Notes under the pieces: model-generated
The model's input: only the letters and a program-made list of their open reading frames with translations
Databases searched by the model: none
What the model was told of the DNA's origin: nothing
Position numbers and translations under genes: made by a program
In this document: positions 1 to 6,387 of the stretch, in pieces
Layout of the letters: every line of letters begins with the position of its first letter
Position numbering within the stretch: the first letter of the stretch is position 1
NCBI GenBank assembly: GCA_017437345.1
Contig: JAFSBJ010000259.1
Coordinates: 1-8,662, forward strand
DNA: 8,662 bases
Source: Clostridia bacterium
GTDB taxonomy: Bacteria; Bacillota_A; Clostridia; UMGS1810
Direction: 5' to 3'

Positions 1-24
1 CAACCGGCAAAGATAAATTAAAAG

Positions 25-97
25 TGCCTCCGGGCGGAATCGAACCACCGACACGGGGATTTTCAGTCCCCTGCTCTACCTACTGAGCTACAGAGGC
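25..97 (-). tRNA. tRNA-Phe (GAA)
   Basis: The reverse complement folds as a 73-nt cloverleaf. The acceptor stem GCCTCTG/CGGAGGC has one G-U pair and discriminator A. The D-stem is GCTC/GAGC, the anticodon stem GGGGA/TCCCC encloses loop CTGAAAA (anticodon GAA, Phe), and the T-arm is GGTGG-TTCGATT-CCGCC. CCA is not encoded. It is the last of three tRNAs transcribed leftwards from the promoter at 335-363. Confidence 0.96.
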
Positions 98-116
98 ATA
101 TTTAACTTATTTTGCC

Positions 117-142
117 TGCGGACAGCCTCAGGGCTATCCGCA
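117..142 (-). other. hairpin in the tRNA-Asp/tRNA-Phe spacer
   Basis: The spacer between the two tRNAs contains an 11-bp stem (117-127 with 132-142) closed by a 4-nt loop. Its single non-Watson-Crick position is a G-U pair in the minus-strand transcript, the strand that is transcribed. No U-tract follows, so it does not look like a terminator. It may be a processing or stability element of the tRNA precursor (inference). Confidence 0.55.
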
Positions 143-149
143 GACTAAA

Positions 150-226
150 TGGCGACCGAGAAGGGGCTCGAACCCTCGACCTCCAGCGTGACAGGCTGGC
201 ATTCTAACCAGCTGAACTACTCGGCC
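150..226 (-). tRNA. tRNA-Asp (GTC), CCA encoded
   Basis: The reverse complement is a 74-nt cloverleaf plus an encoded CCA (150-152). Acceptor stem GGCCGAG/CTCGGTC has discriminator G, as expected for tRNA-Asp. The anticodon stem CCAGC/GCTGG encloses CTGTCAC, giving anticodon GTC. The T-arm is GAGGG-TTCGAGC-CCCTT. Unlike its two neighbours in the operon, this tRNA carries genomic CCA. Confidence 0.96.
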
Positions 227-233
227 ATACCAA

Positions 234-306
234 TGGGAACTATAGGGCTCGAACCTATGACCCTCTGCTTGTAAGGCAGATGCTCTCCCAGCTGAGCTAA
301 GCTCCC
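234..306 (-). tRNA. tRNA-Val (TAC)
   Basis: The reverse complement folds as a 73-nt cloverleaf: acceptor GGGAGCT/AGTTCCC with discriminator A, anticodon stem TCTGC/GCAGA around CTTACAA (anticodon TAC, Val), and T-arm ATAGG-TTCGAGC-CCTAT. CCA is not encoded. It is the promoter-proximal gene of the tRNA operon, seven bases upstream of tRNA-Asp. Confidence 0.96.
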
Positions 307-334
307 AAATAGTTTCGTCAATTGCGACTTTGTT

Positions 335-363
335 ATTATAATACTTTTTTTCCTTTGTGTCAA
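335..363 (-). promoter_or_regulatory. consensus sigma-A promoter of the tRNA-Val-Asp-Phe operon
   Basis: Read on the minus strand, a perfect -35 TTGACA (358-363) and a perfect -10 TATAAT (335-340) are separated by exactly 17 bases. This lies about 30 bases upstream of tRNA-Val, as expected for a strong stable-RNA promoter. Confidence 0.92.
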
Positions 364-568
364 GCTTTTTTTTAAAAACTTTGAGTATTTTCAAAATCTT
401 ATGGAATTTACCCAAAAACACGATTTATTTTTCCAAATAATAAAAGCTTTTTAACAAAAACGCAAGGTAAAGGGATTGTAAAAAAAGTCCGGAACGCAAA
501 AAGGCGGAAATAAAACCAACATAAGAGTAAAGTATGCTCATAAATCTTCAAATTTTGGTTTATAGGTT

Positions 569-596
569 GAAAAATATCTTTTTCAAGATATTTTTC
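569..596. repeat. perfect 12-bp A/T-rich inverted repeat
   Basis: Arms 569-580 and 585-596 are exact reverse complements around a 4-base loop. The stem is nearly all A/T with few G/C pairs. It is a symmetric hairpin with no gene assigned to it. Confidence 0.6.
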
Positions 597-630
597 TTCA
601 ATGGTATGCCTTTTTGCTATAAGCAAATCA

Positions 631-657
631 AAGCCATCGGAGAGTTACCCAAATATG
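631..657. repeat. left arm of a 27-nt imperfect inverted repeat
   Basis: This block matches the reverse complement of 881-907 at 23 of 27 positions, and all four differences are transitions. It starts AAGCCATCGG and ends AATATG in both copies. It may be one end of an old non-autonomous element or a copy of a dispersed repeat (inference). Confidence 0.55.
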
Positions 658-880
658 TTTTGGAATTTCAAATTTTAAATATAATTTCGTTAAAATACTC
701 GGGAATATCTGCAAATATTCCCTGCGTTTTTGCCTTATTCTATTATAAAATTTGCTAATTCCAAAATTCACAGAACCTAAAGACTTTAAAAATTAAAGTT
801 TTTTAAGGCGGAAGCTTTTGGCAATACGATGTATGCCGAAAGCGACAACGAAGAAAAAATATTTTTTTAAAGTTTTGAGG

Positions 881-907
881 CATATTCAGGTAGCTCCCCG
901 ATGGCTT
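881..907. repeat. right arm of the 27-nt imperfect inverted repeat
   Basis: This is the partner of 631-657, in inverted orientation, with 23/27 identity. It runs directly into a structured stretch (912-970) containing CGC-A-GTAC/GTAC-A-GCG arms around TTTT and a perfect 11-bp hairpin at 942-970. Confidence 0.55.
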
Positions 908-941
908 CATCGCAGTACTTTTGTACAGCGTCGGGCTATCG

Positions 942-970
942 CTCAAAGCAAGAAATAATCTTGCTTTGAG
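942..970. repeat. perfect 11-bp hairpin
   Basis: Arms CTCAAAGCAAG (942-952) and CTTGCTTTGAG (960-970) are exact reverse complements around a 7-base loop. No T-tract follows on either side, so it is not a typical intrinsic terminator. Confidence 0.6.
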
Positions 971-1011
971 TTCGATTTACTCATTCCGAATCATTTTTTC
1001 CTAATCCCCAA

Positions 1012-1050
1012 AAATCAGGACTGTAAAAACCCAATTGTTTTTTTCAGTCC
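1012..1050 (-). terminator. intrinsic terminator of the rluB-like gene
   Basis: On the minus strand, about 34 bases past the stop codon, a stem GGACTG plus an A-run/T-run pairs with GTTTTT-A-CAGTCC (1018-1050). It is followed by TGATTTTT (1012-1019). The stem plus U-rich tail fits a Rho-independent terminator, though the inner half is A-U rich. Confidence 0.7.
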
Positions 1051-1083
1051 CCTGCCTAAATATTATTACCGATTGAGCAATTT

Positions 1084-1806
1084 TTATGCTTCACAATTTT
1101 TCAGTATTCTTTTAACCTCGGCATCCGTTAAATGGCGCCATCTTCCAAGAGGAAGGTTGCCAAGGCTTAGTCCACCTTCGGAAACTCTTTTAAGTCCCAT
1201 CACCTTAAAGCCAACTGAGGCACACATTTTCCTTACCTGACGATTTCTTCCTTCATGAATGGTTATGGAAATAACTGCGCTGTTTTTTCCATAGTCCACC
1301 ACATCCACCACAGCAGGAGCTGTTTTTCTTCCGTCTATATACACTCCCTGTTCAAGCTTTTTAAGTGCGTTTCTTTCAGCATTTCCGCTCACAAAAACCT
1401 CATAGGTCTTATCAAGCTTATGCTTGGGATGGGTTATTTTATAGGTGAAGTCTCCGTCGTTTGACAAAAGAAGAAGACCTTCTGTGTTGCAGTCGAGCCT
1501 GCCAACAGGATAAACCCTTTTTGAAATGTCAGAAACAAGATCCATAACAGTTGGTCTTCCTTCCTCGTCGCTGACGGTTGTCATATAGCCTGTGGGTTTA
1601 TTTAGCATAATATAATATTTTTTCTCTTCGGGCTTTACGGTTTCACCATCAACAGCCACAACATCCCCCTCTGCCACCTTTGTGCCCAGAATGGTGCATT
1701 TTTCGCCATTGATTTTCACCCTGCCCTGAAGGATTATCTCTTCTGCGGCTCTTCTTGAAGCCACACCACACATTGCAAGATATTTCTGAAGTCTCATTTC
1801 TTCCAT
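1084..1806 (-). CDS. rluB: RluB/RsuA-family rRNA pseudouridine synthase
   Basis: The product is a 240-aa cytoplasmic pseudouridine synthase expected to isomerise a uridine in 23S rRNA (RluB type). An N-terminal S4 RNA-binding domain spans about residues 4-50 (MRLQKYLAMCGVASRRAAEE). The catalytic domain follows, with the family motif GRLDCNTEGLLLLSNDG at about 102-118, where D105 is the expected catalytic aspartate. The later stretch EGRNRQVRKM near residue 184 is also typical of the RsuA/RluB/E/F group. Length matches the family. The ATG at 1806 has AGAGGAA 7 bases upstream and is preferred over the in-frame ATG three codons later. It appears monocistronic, with an extended -10 promoter upstream and a terminator downstream. 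RluB versus another member of the subfamily cannot be settled by eye. Confidence 0.93.
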   Translation of the reverse strand: MEEMRLQKYLAMCGVASRRAAEEIILQGRVKINGEKCTILGTKVAEGDVVAVDGETVKPEEKKYYIMLNKPTGYMTTVSDEEGRPTVMDLVSDISKRVYPVGRLDCNTEGLLLLSNDGDFTYKITHPKHKLDKTYEVFVSGNAERNALKKLEQGVYIDGRKTAPAVVDVVDYGKNSAVISITIHEGRNRQVRKMCASVGFKVMGLKRVSEGGLSLGNLPLGRWRHLTDAEVKRILKNCEA

Positions 1807-1843
1807 TTGTTTGTTCCTCTTTTATATTTAGACTTTCTGCTTT

Positions 1844-1852
1844 ATTATAACA
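1844..1852 (-). promoter_or_regulatory. extended -10 promoter for the rluB-like gene
   Basis: On the minus strand TGT-TATAAT forms an extended -10 element (TATAAT at 1844-1849, TG at 1851-1852) about 38 bases upstream of the start codon. The -35 is weak, as is common with extended -10 promoters. A 9-bp inverted repeat (1857-1865 with 1875-1883) sits where the -35 would be and could act as an operator (inference). Confidence 0.55.
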
Positions 1853-1856
1853 TAGG

Positions 1857-1883
1857 AAATTGCGCGCAAAAAGTGCGCAATTT
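1857..1883. repeat. 9-bp inverted repeat overlapping the rluB promoter region
   Basis: AAATTGCGC (1857-1865) and GCGCAATTT (1875-1883) are exact inverted arms around a 9-base loop. The repeat lies between the end of the esterase operon and the rluB -10 box. It may be an operator or a weak terminator for the upstream operon; neither can be decided from sequence. Confidence 0.45.
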
Positions 1884-1893
1884 TGCTTGTTTC

Positions 1894-2010
1894 AAAAAAG
1901 TGTACCTCTTTGCCCCCAAGAGTGGGGGCGGTGCTTGCCGGTGGCAAGCGGTTACCGCCGACCGAAGCGAAGCTGAGACCAGGGGGTTGATGTGATAAAA
2001 TCACTTTTTT
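1894..2010. repeat. GC-rich palindromic intergenic element with 9-bp terminal inverted repeats
   Basis: The segment is bounded by AAAAAAGTG (1894-1902) and CACTTTTTT (2002-2010). Inside are hairpins GCCCCCA/TGGGGGC (1912-1929), GCTTGCC/GGCAAGC (1933-1949) and GTGAT/ATCAC (1992-2004, followed by six T on the plus strand). The base composition is far richer in G/C than the flanks. It lies between two minus-strand genes, and its right end overlaps the stop codon of the esterase gene (2009-2011). The form resembles compact palindromic (REP/MITE-like) repeats of Bacillota genomes (inference); one copy only is seen here. Confidence 0.6.
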
Positions 2011-2761
2011 ATAAATGTTCAAGTCCTGTTTTAAGAGCATCAAGATCATAGGATTTATCTTCAAACACTCTGTTTTTATCTTCAAGCTTCAAGAATTCTT
2101 TATAATATCTTTCGCCAAATTCTCTGAGCGCCGTCGCAGAAAAATGAAGCTTGTCGGGGTTACTGCCCAGACCTTCTGCCGAAACAAAGGCTGTTTTTTC
2201 ATTTTTCGACACATAGCTTTTTAGCGCATCGTTTATTTTGGTATAGTTCTTATGAATATCCCCGTTTGAATAATTCTTTAAGTAGTCACCAAGACCGCCA
2301 AAAAGGAAGGGGACATCCTTTAAACCAAGCTTTTCTCTGAAAGCTTCCATAATTTTTGAAAGCTTTTCTTCGTAATGGGGATAAAGGTCGTCTCTGCAGT
2401 CACTTTCGCCCTGATGCCAGAGAACTGCTGCAATTTCAGATGAACGCATGGCAAGCTCTGCCATATAGATAGTGTGGTCAAATAAAAGCCCGCCCACAGC
2501 CCACTGATTAAGGCATGTCCCACCATCGGCACAAGGGATGATTCCCGTGGTAACATTTCTTTCGTTGGCATAAAGGTCGACAAAGCTTTCTGCAAGGTTT
2601 ATTCCTGCAGTCACCCTGTCGGGATTAACAGGCACATACATCGGCCACCATCTGCCATTTCTTAAAACCTTTATCTTGTCATTTTTTATTGGTTCAACTT
2701 CACTCGGAAAGCCTCTGCCTGCCATGTTGGACTGACCGATTATTAAAATTGAATGTATCAC
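2009..2761 (-). CDS. SASA/SGNH-type carbohydrate (sialate O-acetyl) esterase
   Basis: The 250-aa protein shows the SASA-domain hydrolase signature: GQSNMAG at residues 9-15 with nucleophile S11, the block GTCLNQWAVGG near 81-91, WHQGESD at 115-121, and the catalytic D203/H206 in DKLHF. The family removes acetyl groups from sugars such as sialic acid or acetylated xylan (CE6 and relatives). There is no signal peptide, so it should act in the cytoplasm on imported sugars; the exact substrate is unknown. The start is GTG at 2761, with AAGGAG about 8 bases upstream overlapping the stop region of the pspC-like gene. It is the last gene of the aminotransferase-pspC operon (14-base gap). Its stop codon overlaps the palindromic element at 1894-2010. 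Confidence 0.88.
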   Translation of the reverse strand: MIHSILIIGQSNMAGRGFPSEVEPIKNDKIKVLRNGRWWPMYVPVNPDRVTAGINLAESFVDLYANERNVTTGIIPCADGGTCLNQWAVGGLLFDHTIYMAELAMRSSEIAAVLWHQGESDCRDDLYPHYEEKLSKIMEAFREKLGLKDVPFLFGGLGDYLKNYSNGDIHKNYTKINDALKSYVSKNEKTAFVSAEGLGSNPDKLHFSATALREFGERYYKEFLKLEDKNRVFEDKSYDLDALKTGLEHL

Positions 2762-2775
2762 CTATGCTCTCCTTT

Positions 2776-2961
2776 TTATACTATTTCTTCAGGCATAACA
2801 ATTGCCGCCACGATATATGCAAGTATTCCGGATCCGCCAAAAACTGTGAATGCCACAAGAGCAAGGCGCACCAGCGTTACATCAATATCAAAATATTTTG
2901 CAAGCCCCATACATACACCGCATAGTTTTTTTCCTTCTTTTATTTTGCAGAGTTTTTTCAT
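2776..2961 (-). CDS. small PspC-domain membrane protein
   Basis: This short protein (61 aa from the ATG at 2961) is essentially one PspC domain. It has an N-terminal K/C-rich stretch MKKLCKIKEGKKLCGVCMGL, the typical AKYFDIDVTLVRL motif, and one hydrophobic segment (LALVAFTVFGGSGILAYIVAAIVM) ending in MPEE, as in the family. PspC domains occur in envelope-stress systems, but stand-alone copies in Bacillota have no assigned function. A GTG three codons earlier (2970) is possible. The ATG is preferred because AGGGGTGG lies at a suitable distance before it and the family normally begins MKKL. It sits 15 bases after the aminotransferase stop and 14 bases before the esterase, in the same operon. 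Confidence 0.85.
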   Translation of the reverse strand: MKKLCKIKEGKKLCGVCMGLAKYFDIDVTLVRLALVAFTVFGGSGILAYIVAAIVMPEEIV

Positions 2962-2976
2962 TTTATCCACCCCTGA

Positions 2977-4164
2977 TTATTTATATTCTTTGCTCAGTGC
3001 CTCAAATGAAGGAAGAGATTTTTCTATCATCTGAGTCGACACACAATATGAAATTCTCACATAACCCGGATATCCAAAGCTATCGCCGGGAACCAAAAGA
3101 AGCTCATATTTTTTTGCTTTTTCGCAAAAAGCATGAGAATCTTCTTCTAAAGCTTTAACAAAAAGATAGAAGGCACCATCGGGCTGAGCCACCTTATAGC
3201 CATATTTTGAAAGGGCATCGCAGAGGATATCGCGGTTTTTCTTATAGATGGAAATGTCGGCTGTTTTGCCAATGCATTTAGGAACAATTTTCTGGAAAAG
3301 GCTTGGTGCGCAAACAAAACCAAGAGACCTTCCTGCGCCGCAAACTGCAAAATAAACATCTTTCCAGTCGTTTGCTGTATCGGGAACAAGAACATAGCCT
3401 ATTCTTTCACCGGGAAGGGAAAGAGATTTACTGAAGGAATAGCAAACTATGGTGTTGTTATAGTAGTTTGGAATAAAGGGTACGGTAACGCCATCTGTAT
3501 AGACAAGCTCGCGATATGGTTCATCGGCAATAATATATATATCTTTTCCATATTTTTTTTGCGCTTCATCTAAAACAAGGGCAAGATTTTTTATTGTTTC
3601 TTCAGAAAGAACAACACCGGAAGGGTTGTTTGGTGAATTTATGATTATTGCCTTTGTGTTTTCATTTATGGCAGATTTCAGAGCCTTAAAATCTATCTGG
3701 AAATCTTCTTCGCGGCATTTAACCGTTACAGGTTTCATTCCTGCCTGATTTATAAACACTATGTATTCAGGGAAGAAGGGCGCAAGAATTATAACCTCGC
3801 CATTTTCTTCGGATATTGCAGAAAGAGAAATGGTCAGCGATGCTGCAGCACCAACTGTCATATAGAAATTGTCTGCAGTATATTTTGTGCCAAAATTTTT
3901 ATTAACATAGTCGGCACAAGCTTTTCTTACATCAGGCGCACCCTGGGCTGAGGTGTAGCCATGAAGGGCGACGGGGTCTGTGTTTAAAATAAGGTCGCTA
4001 AGGGCTTCCTTAACACATTCCGGAGCAGGAACACTGGGGTTACCAAGGCTGAAATCATAAACATTTTCAGCACCTATCTCTGCCTTTCTTTTTAATCCAT
4101 ATTCAAAAAGCTCTCTTATTTCACTGCGGCGGCTGCCCAGCTCATACATTTTCTTTGATACCAT
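2977..4164 (-). CDS. PLP-dependent class I/II aminotransferase
   Basis: The 395-aa cytosolic fold-type I aminotransferase belongs to the AspC/AspB-like group (COG0436). Visible landmarks are NSPNNPSG at 176-183 (N180 contacts the PLP ring), IADEPY at 211-216 with D214 pairing the pyridine nitrogen, SFSKSLSLPGERIGY with Schiff-base lysine K246, and GYVRISY with R370 as the expected substrate-carboxylate arginine. Length is normal and no lesion is seen. The ATG at 4164 has GGAGG 7 bases upstream. It is the first gene of an operon with the pspC-like and esterase genes, from the promoter at 4213-4241. Substrate specificity (aspartate, aromatic or other amino acid) cannot be read from sequence, and the operon partners do not point to a pathway. 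Confidence 0.92.
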   Translation of the reverse strand: MVSKKMYELGSRRSEIRELFEYGLKRKAEIGAENVYDFSLGNPSVPAPECVKEALSDLILNTDPVALHGYTSAQGAPDVRKACADYVNKNFGTKYTADNFYMTVGAAASLTISLSAISEENGEVIILAPFFPEYIVFINQAGMKPVTVKCREEDFQIDFKALKSAINENTKAIIINSPNNPSGVVLSEETIKNLALVLDEAQKKYGKDIYIIADEPYRELVYTDGVTVPFIPNYYNNTIVCYSFSKSLSLPGERIGYVLVPDTANDWKDVYFAVCGAGRSLGFVCAPSLFQKIVPKCIGKTADISIYKKNRDILCDALSKYGYKVAQPDGAFYLFVKALEEDSHAFCEKAKKYELLLVPGDSFGYPGYVRISYCVSTQMIEKSLPSFEALSKEYK

Positions 4165-4212
4165 AATTCTACCTCCGACATTATCTGCTGTTTTTACTTT
4201 GAATTATATTTA

Positions 4213-4241
4213 ATAATAAACCATTATCGAAAAATCGTCAA
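4213..4241 (-). promoter_or_regulatory. promoter of the aminotransferase-pspC-esterase operon
   Basis: On the minus strand TTGACG (4236-4241) and TATTAT (4213-4218) are spaced by 17 bases, about 50 bases before the aminotransferase start. No other minus-strand promoter is evident within the operon. Confidence 0.8.
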
Positions 4242-4321
4242 TATTTTTTAACACTCATCATAGCTTTAAATATTTTTGATTTATTATATCACAAAATTCT
4301 ATCTGTTACAACATATACGCA

Positions 4322-4350
4322 TTGATTTATCTGCCATTTTGTAGTATTAT
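4322..4350 (+). promoter_or_regulatory. promoter of mnmM
   Basis: TTGATT (4322-4327) and TATTAT (4345-4350) have a 17-base spacer, 21 bases before the start codon. It is divergent from the aminotransferase promoter, the two -35 boxes being about 80 bases apart. Confidence 0.8.
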
Positions 4351-4371
4351 ATTTAAAGAGGAGAGATAAAA

Positions 4372-4923
4372 ATGCTTCAGCCACAGGATATAACAAACTT
4401 TTTAATTGAAAATTATCTGTCAGAAGGCGATATAGCCATAGACGCCACCGCAGGCAACGGAAATGACACACTAAAGCTTTGCAAAAGGGTTGGCGAAAAG
4501 GGAAGGGTTTACGCCTTTGACATTCAGGATAAAGCCATTGAAGAGACAAAGAAGCTTATCTTTGAAAATGGTTTTTTAAATGCTGAAATAATTAAAGACA
4601 GCCATGAATTTATGGATAAATACATAAACCAAAAGGTTAAAGCAGTTATATTCAATCTTGGTTATCTGCCCGGCGGCGACCACAGCTTGCAGACAAAGGG
4701 TGAAACCACCATAGAAGCTATAAAAAAATCCCTCCGGCTTATTTGCGATGACGGATTTATTGCTATTATGATATATTATGGAAAAAACTCAGGCACAGAG
4801 GAAAAGCTTATGGTGACAGAGTTCCTCAAAAAGCTTGACCATAAGAAATATACAGTCACTCTCCACGATTTTTTCAACCGCCCCAACAACCCGCCTATAA
4901 CAGCGGTTATAACTAAAAACTGA
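4372..4923 (+). CDS. mnmM: tRNA 5-aminomethyl-2-thiouridine methyltransferase (YtqB/MnmM family)
   Basis: The 183-aa protein matches the small rRNA_methylase (YtqB) family. B. subtilis YtqB has been identified as MnmM, which uses S-adenosylmethionine to complete mnm5s2U at tRNA wobble position 34. Seen here are the SAM-binding motif I DATAGNGNDT (24-33), an acidic residue D50 closing the second strand (VYAFDIQ), and the family block NLGYLPGGDH (95-104). The C-terminal NRPNNPPITAVITKN is also typical. Length is close to the family norm and it acts in the cytoplasm. AAAGAGGAG lies 8 bases before the ATG. It is followed after 28 bases by the broken HAD gene, probably on the same transcript. Function is assigned by family, not from a residue unique to MnmM. 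Confidence 0.87.
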   Translation: MLQPQDITNFLIENYLSEGDIAIDATAGNGNDTLKLCKRVGEKGRVYAFDIQDKAIEETKKLIFENGFLNAEIIKDSHEFMDKYINQKVKAVIFNLGYLPGGDHSLQTKGETTIEAIKKSLRLICDDGFIAIMIYYGKNSGTEEKLMVTEFLKKLDHKKYTVTLHDFFNRPNNPPITAVITKN

Positions 4924-4951
4924 CACCCAGCAGAAAAGAGGATTTGAAAAT

Positions 4952-5592
4952 ATGAAATACAACACATATCTTTTCGACTTTGATGGAACTCTTGTGGATT
5001 CTCAGCATATGTGGCACTTATGCTGAGAATCCTGGATGAAAATAATATTAAATACGGAGACGACATCGTTAAAATCATAACCCCCTTAGGCTACGCCGGC
5101 GCAGCAGAGTATTTTATAAAAATGGGCATTAAATTAAATAGGGAAGAGCTTATCGCAAAAATGAACGAATATGCCTTTGTTGAATATGCCCACAACATCC
5201 CGGCAAAGCCCGGTGTGATTCCGGCTCTTAAAACGCTCAGCGAACAGGGAGCAAGCCTTAATGTTCTGACAGCAAGCCCACATACCGTGCTTGACCCTTG
5301 TCTTAAAAGACTTGGGATATATGATTTATTTGACAATGTGTGGTCGTGTGATGATTTTGAAACCACAAAAGCCGACCCGACGATTTATGTTGAAGCGGCA
5401 AAGAAGCTGGGAAAGCCAATGGAAAGCGTGCTGTTCCTTGATGACAACTACAATGCAGACAAAACCGCAAAATCTGCAGGCATGAAGGTTTGCGGGGTGT
5501 TTGACGAATCATCGGCTGAATATGCTCACGAGATAAAATCCATTGCCGACCACTATGTTTATAGTTTTTCGGAGCTTTTTGACCTGAAATGA
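4952..5592 (+). pseudogene. HAD-superfamily hydrolase, frameshifted near the N-terminus
   Basis: Translation from the ATG at 4952 (GAGGA upstream) gives MKYNTYLFDFDGTLVDSQHM, with HAD motif I (D9-x-D11-G-T), then hits TGA at 5024-5026. The rest of the protein continues in the -1 frame (open from about 5011 to 5592): motif II LTAS, motif III lysine in TTKADP, and motif IV FLDDN, as in phosphoglycolate-phosphatase-like HAD enzymes. The rejoined protein would be about 213 aa, normal for the family. The downstream frame alone (193 aa from GTG 5011) lacks the nucleophile aspartate and should be inactive. The break lies inside a perfect 14-bp inverted repeat (4996-5009/5019-5032), and no slippery heptamer precedes it. 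A true mutation, a sequencing error or recoding are possible, in that order of preference. It is in the mnmM transcription unit. Confidence 0.85.
4996..5032. repeat. perfect 14-bp inverted repeat at the HAD frameshift
   Basis: Arm 4996-5009 (GGATTCTCAGCATA) is the exact reverse complement of 5019-5032, with a 9-base loop. Both arms lie in the 5' coding part of the HAD gene and the reading frame changes between them. Confidence 0.92.
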
Positions 5593-5613
5593 TTACATAT
5601 ATTTTTTCAAAGC

Positions 5614-5642
5614 TTGAAATTACCATTATTCTATGATAAAAT
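5614..5642 (+). promoter_or_regulatory. promoter of trmB
   Basis: TTGAAA (5614-5619) and TAAAAT (5637-5642) are 17 bases apart, in the 83-base gap after the HAD gene. The -10 ends 33 bases before the trmB start. Confidence 0.65.
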
Positions 5643-5675
5643 ACCTTGCAGATGCGCTAAAAGGAGAAACTCACA

Positions 5676-6320
5676 ATGAGAATGAGAAAAAAGAAACATC
5701 AGACAGAACGACTCCATAACTGCTCTGATATTATTATTGATGATATAACAAAATATCAAAATGACATAAAGGCTGTTTTTGATGACGATAAGCCACTTCA
5801 TATGGAAATAGGCTGCGGCAAGGGTGCTTTTATTCTGGAAACAGCAAGAAGAAACCCCGATATTAATTTTATTGCTATTGAAAAAAATCTTAATGTCCTT
5901 GTTCTGGCAGCAGAAAAGATTAAAAACAATAACCTGACAAATGTGAGATTTGTGGCAGGTGATGCAGGGGTTTTAAGAGAATTTGAAACCAAAACAAAAT
6001 GCGACAGAATTTACATTAATTTCTGCGACCCATGGCCGAAAAATGGCTATCGCAAACGCCGCCTCACTCATGAATATCACCTTGCAATATGGGAAAAGCT
6101 ATTAAAGGAAAACGGAGAAATCCATTTTAAAACAGATAACAGAGGTCTTTTTGAATTTTCTCTTAATTCTTTTTCTGATTATGATATGAAATTAAAAAAC
6201 ATTACTCTGGATTTGCATAATTCATCCTTTGAGGGTAATGTTATGACAGAATATGAAAAGCTGTTTTCAGATAAAGGACAGCCGATTTATCGTTGTGAGG
6301 CAATATACAGAGTAAAATAA
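5676..6320 (+). CDS. trmB: tRNA (guanine-N7-)-methyltransferase
   Basis: The 214-aa cytoplasmic enzyme is expected to use S-adenosylmethionine to methylate G46 of tRNA (m7G46). SAM-binding motif EIGCGKG is at 44-50 and IAIEKN at 66-71. The diagnostic block INFCDPWPK is at 114-122, followed by YRKRRLTH. FKTDNRGLFEFSL and TEYEKLF near the C-terminus are the other conserved TrmB blocks. Length is normal for the family. The ATG at 5676 has AAGGAG 9 bases upstream and opens with MRMRKKKH, like other clostridial TrmB; an ATG two codons later is possible. It has its own likely promoter and lies just upstream of ssrA. No terminator is evident between trmB and the ssrA promoter. Confidence 0.96.
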   Translation: MRMRKKKHQTERLHNCSDIIIDDITKYQNDIKAVFDDDKPLHMEIGCGKGAFILETARRNPDINFIAIEKNLNVLVLAAEKIKNNNLTNVRFVAGDAGVLREFETKTKCDRIYINFCDPWPKNGYRKRRLTHEYHLAIWEKLLKENGEIHFKTDNRGLFEFSLNSFSDYDMKLKNITLDLHNSSFEGNVMTEYEKLFSDKGQPIYRCEAIYRVK

Positions 6321-6344
6321 CCATTGGCTACAACATTTTTCCTG

Positions 6345-6373
6345 TTGACAAAATTAAAAATTTTAATTATAAT
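6345..6373 (+). promoter_or_regulatory. consensus promoter of ssrA
   Basis: Perfect TTGACA (6345-6350) and perfect TATAAT (6368-6373) have a 17-base spacer. Transcription should start near 6380, giving a leader of about 75 bases before the mature tmRNA 5' end. This matches the tRNA operon promoter in strength. Confidence 0.93.
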
Positions 6374-6387
6374 GTATTTCCTGTGAT

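Larger units (their letters stand above)
307..1017. other. gene-poor A/T-rich intergenic region with several inverted repeats
   Basis: Apart from the tRNA promoter at its left edge I see no convincing gene. The only sizeable plus-strand frame (534-758) lacks a good ribosome binding site and has a composition typical of A/T-rich noncoding DNA. The region holds inverted repeats at 569-596 (12 bp), 613-627 (6 bp), 701-722 (8 bp) and 942-970 (11 bp), and a long imperfect inverted pair at 631-657 and 881-907. This suggests decayed repeat elements or structured noncoding DNA rather than a protein gene. Confidence 0.6.

Noticed and set aside
534..758. A 74-codon plus-strand frame in the long intergenic region.
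   Set aside because: No suitable ribosome binding site, composition of A/T-rich noncoding DNA, and it runs through inverted repeats 569-596, 613-627 and 701-722.
1041..1055. A 15-base exact match to the anticodon-arm part of tRNA-Phe (60-74), as if a tRNA fragment or attachment site.
   Set aside because: It coincides with the stem of the terminator after the rluB-like gene, where GGACTG-A-run is needed for pairing. There is no integrase, no match to the rest of the tRNA, and a match of this length is only mildly unexpected.
1807..1995. Plus-strand frame beside the GC-rich element.
   Set aside because: It overlaps the rluB promoter and the palindromic element and has no ribosome binding site or recognisable protein features.
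4997..5031. Programmed -1 frameshifting in the HAD gene stimulated by the hairpin.
   Set aside because: A stimulatory stem should lie just downstream of a slippery X-XXY-YYZ site; no such heptamer precedes it and the shift falls within the stem-loop itself. Kept only as a minor alternative.
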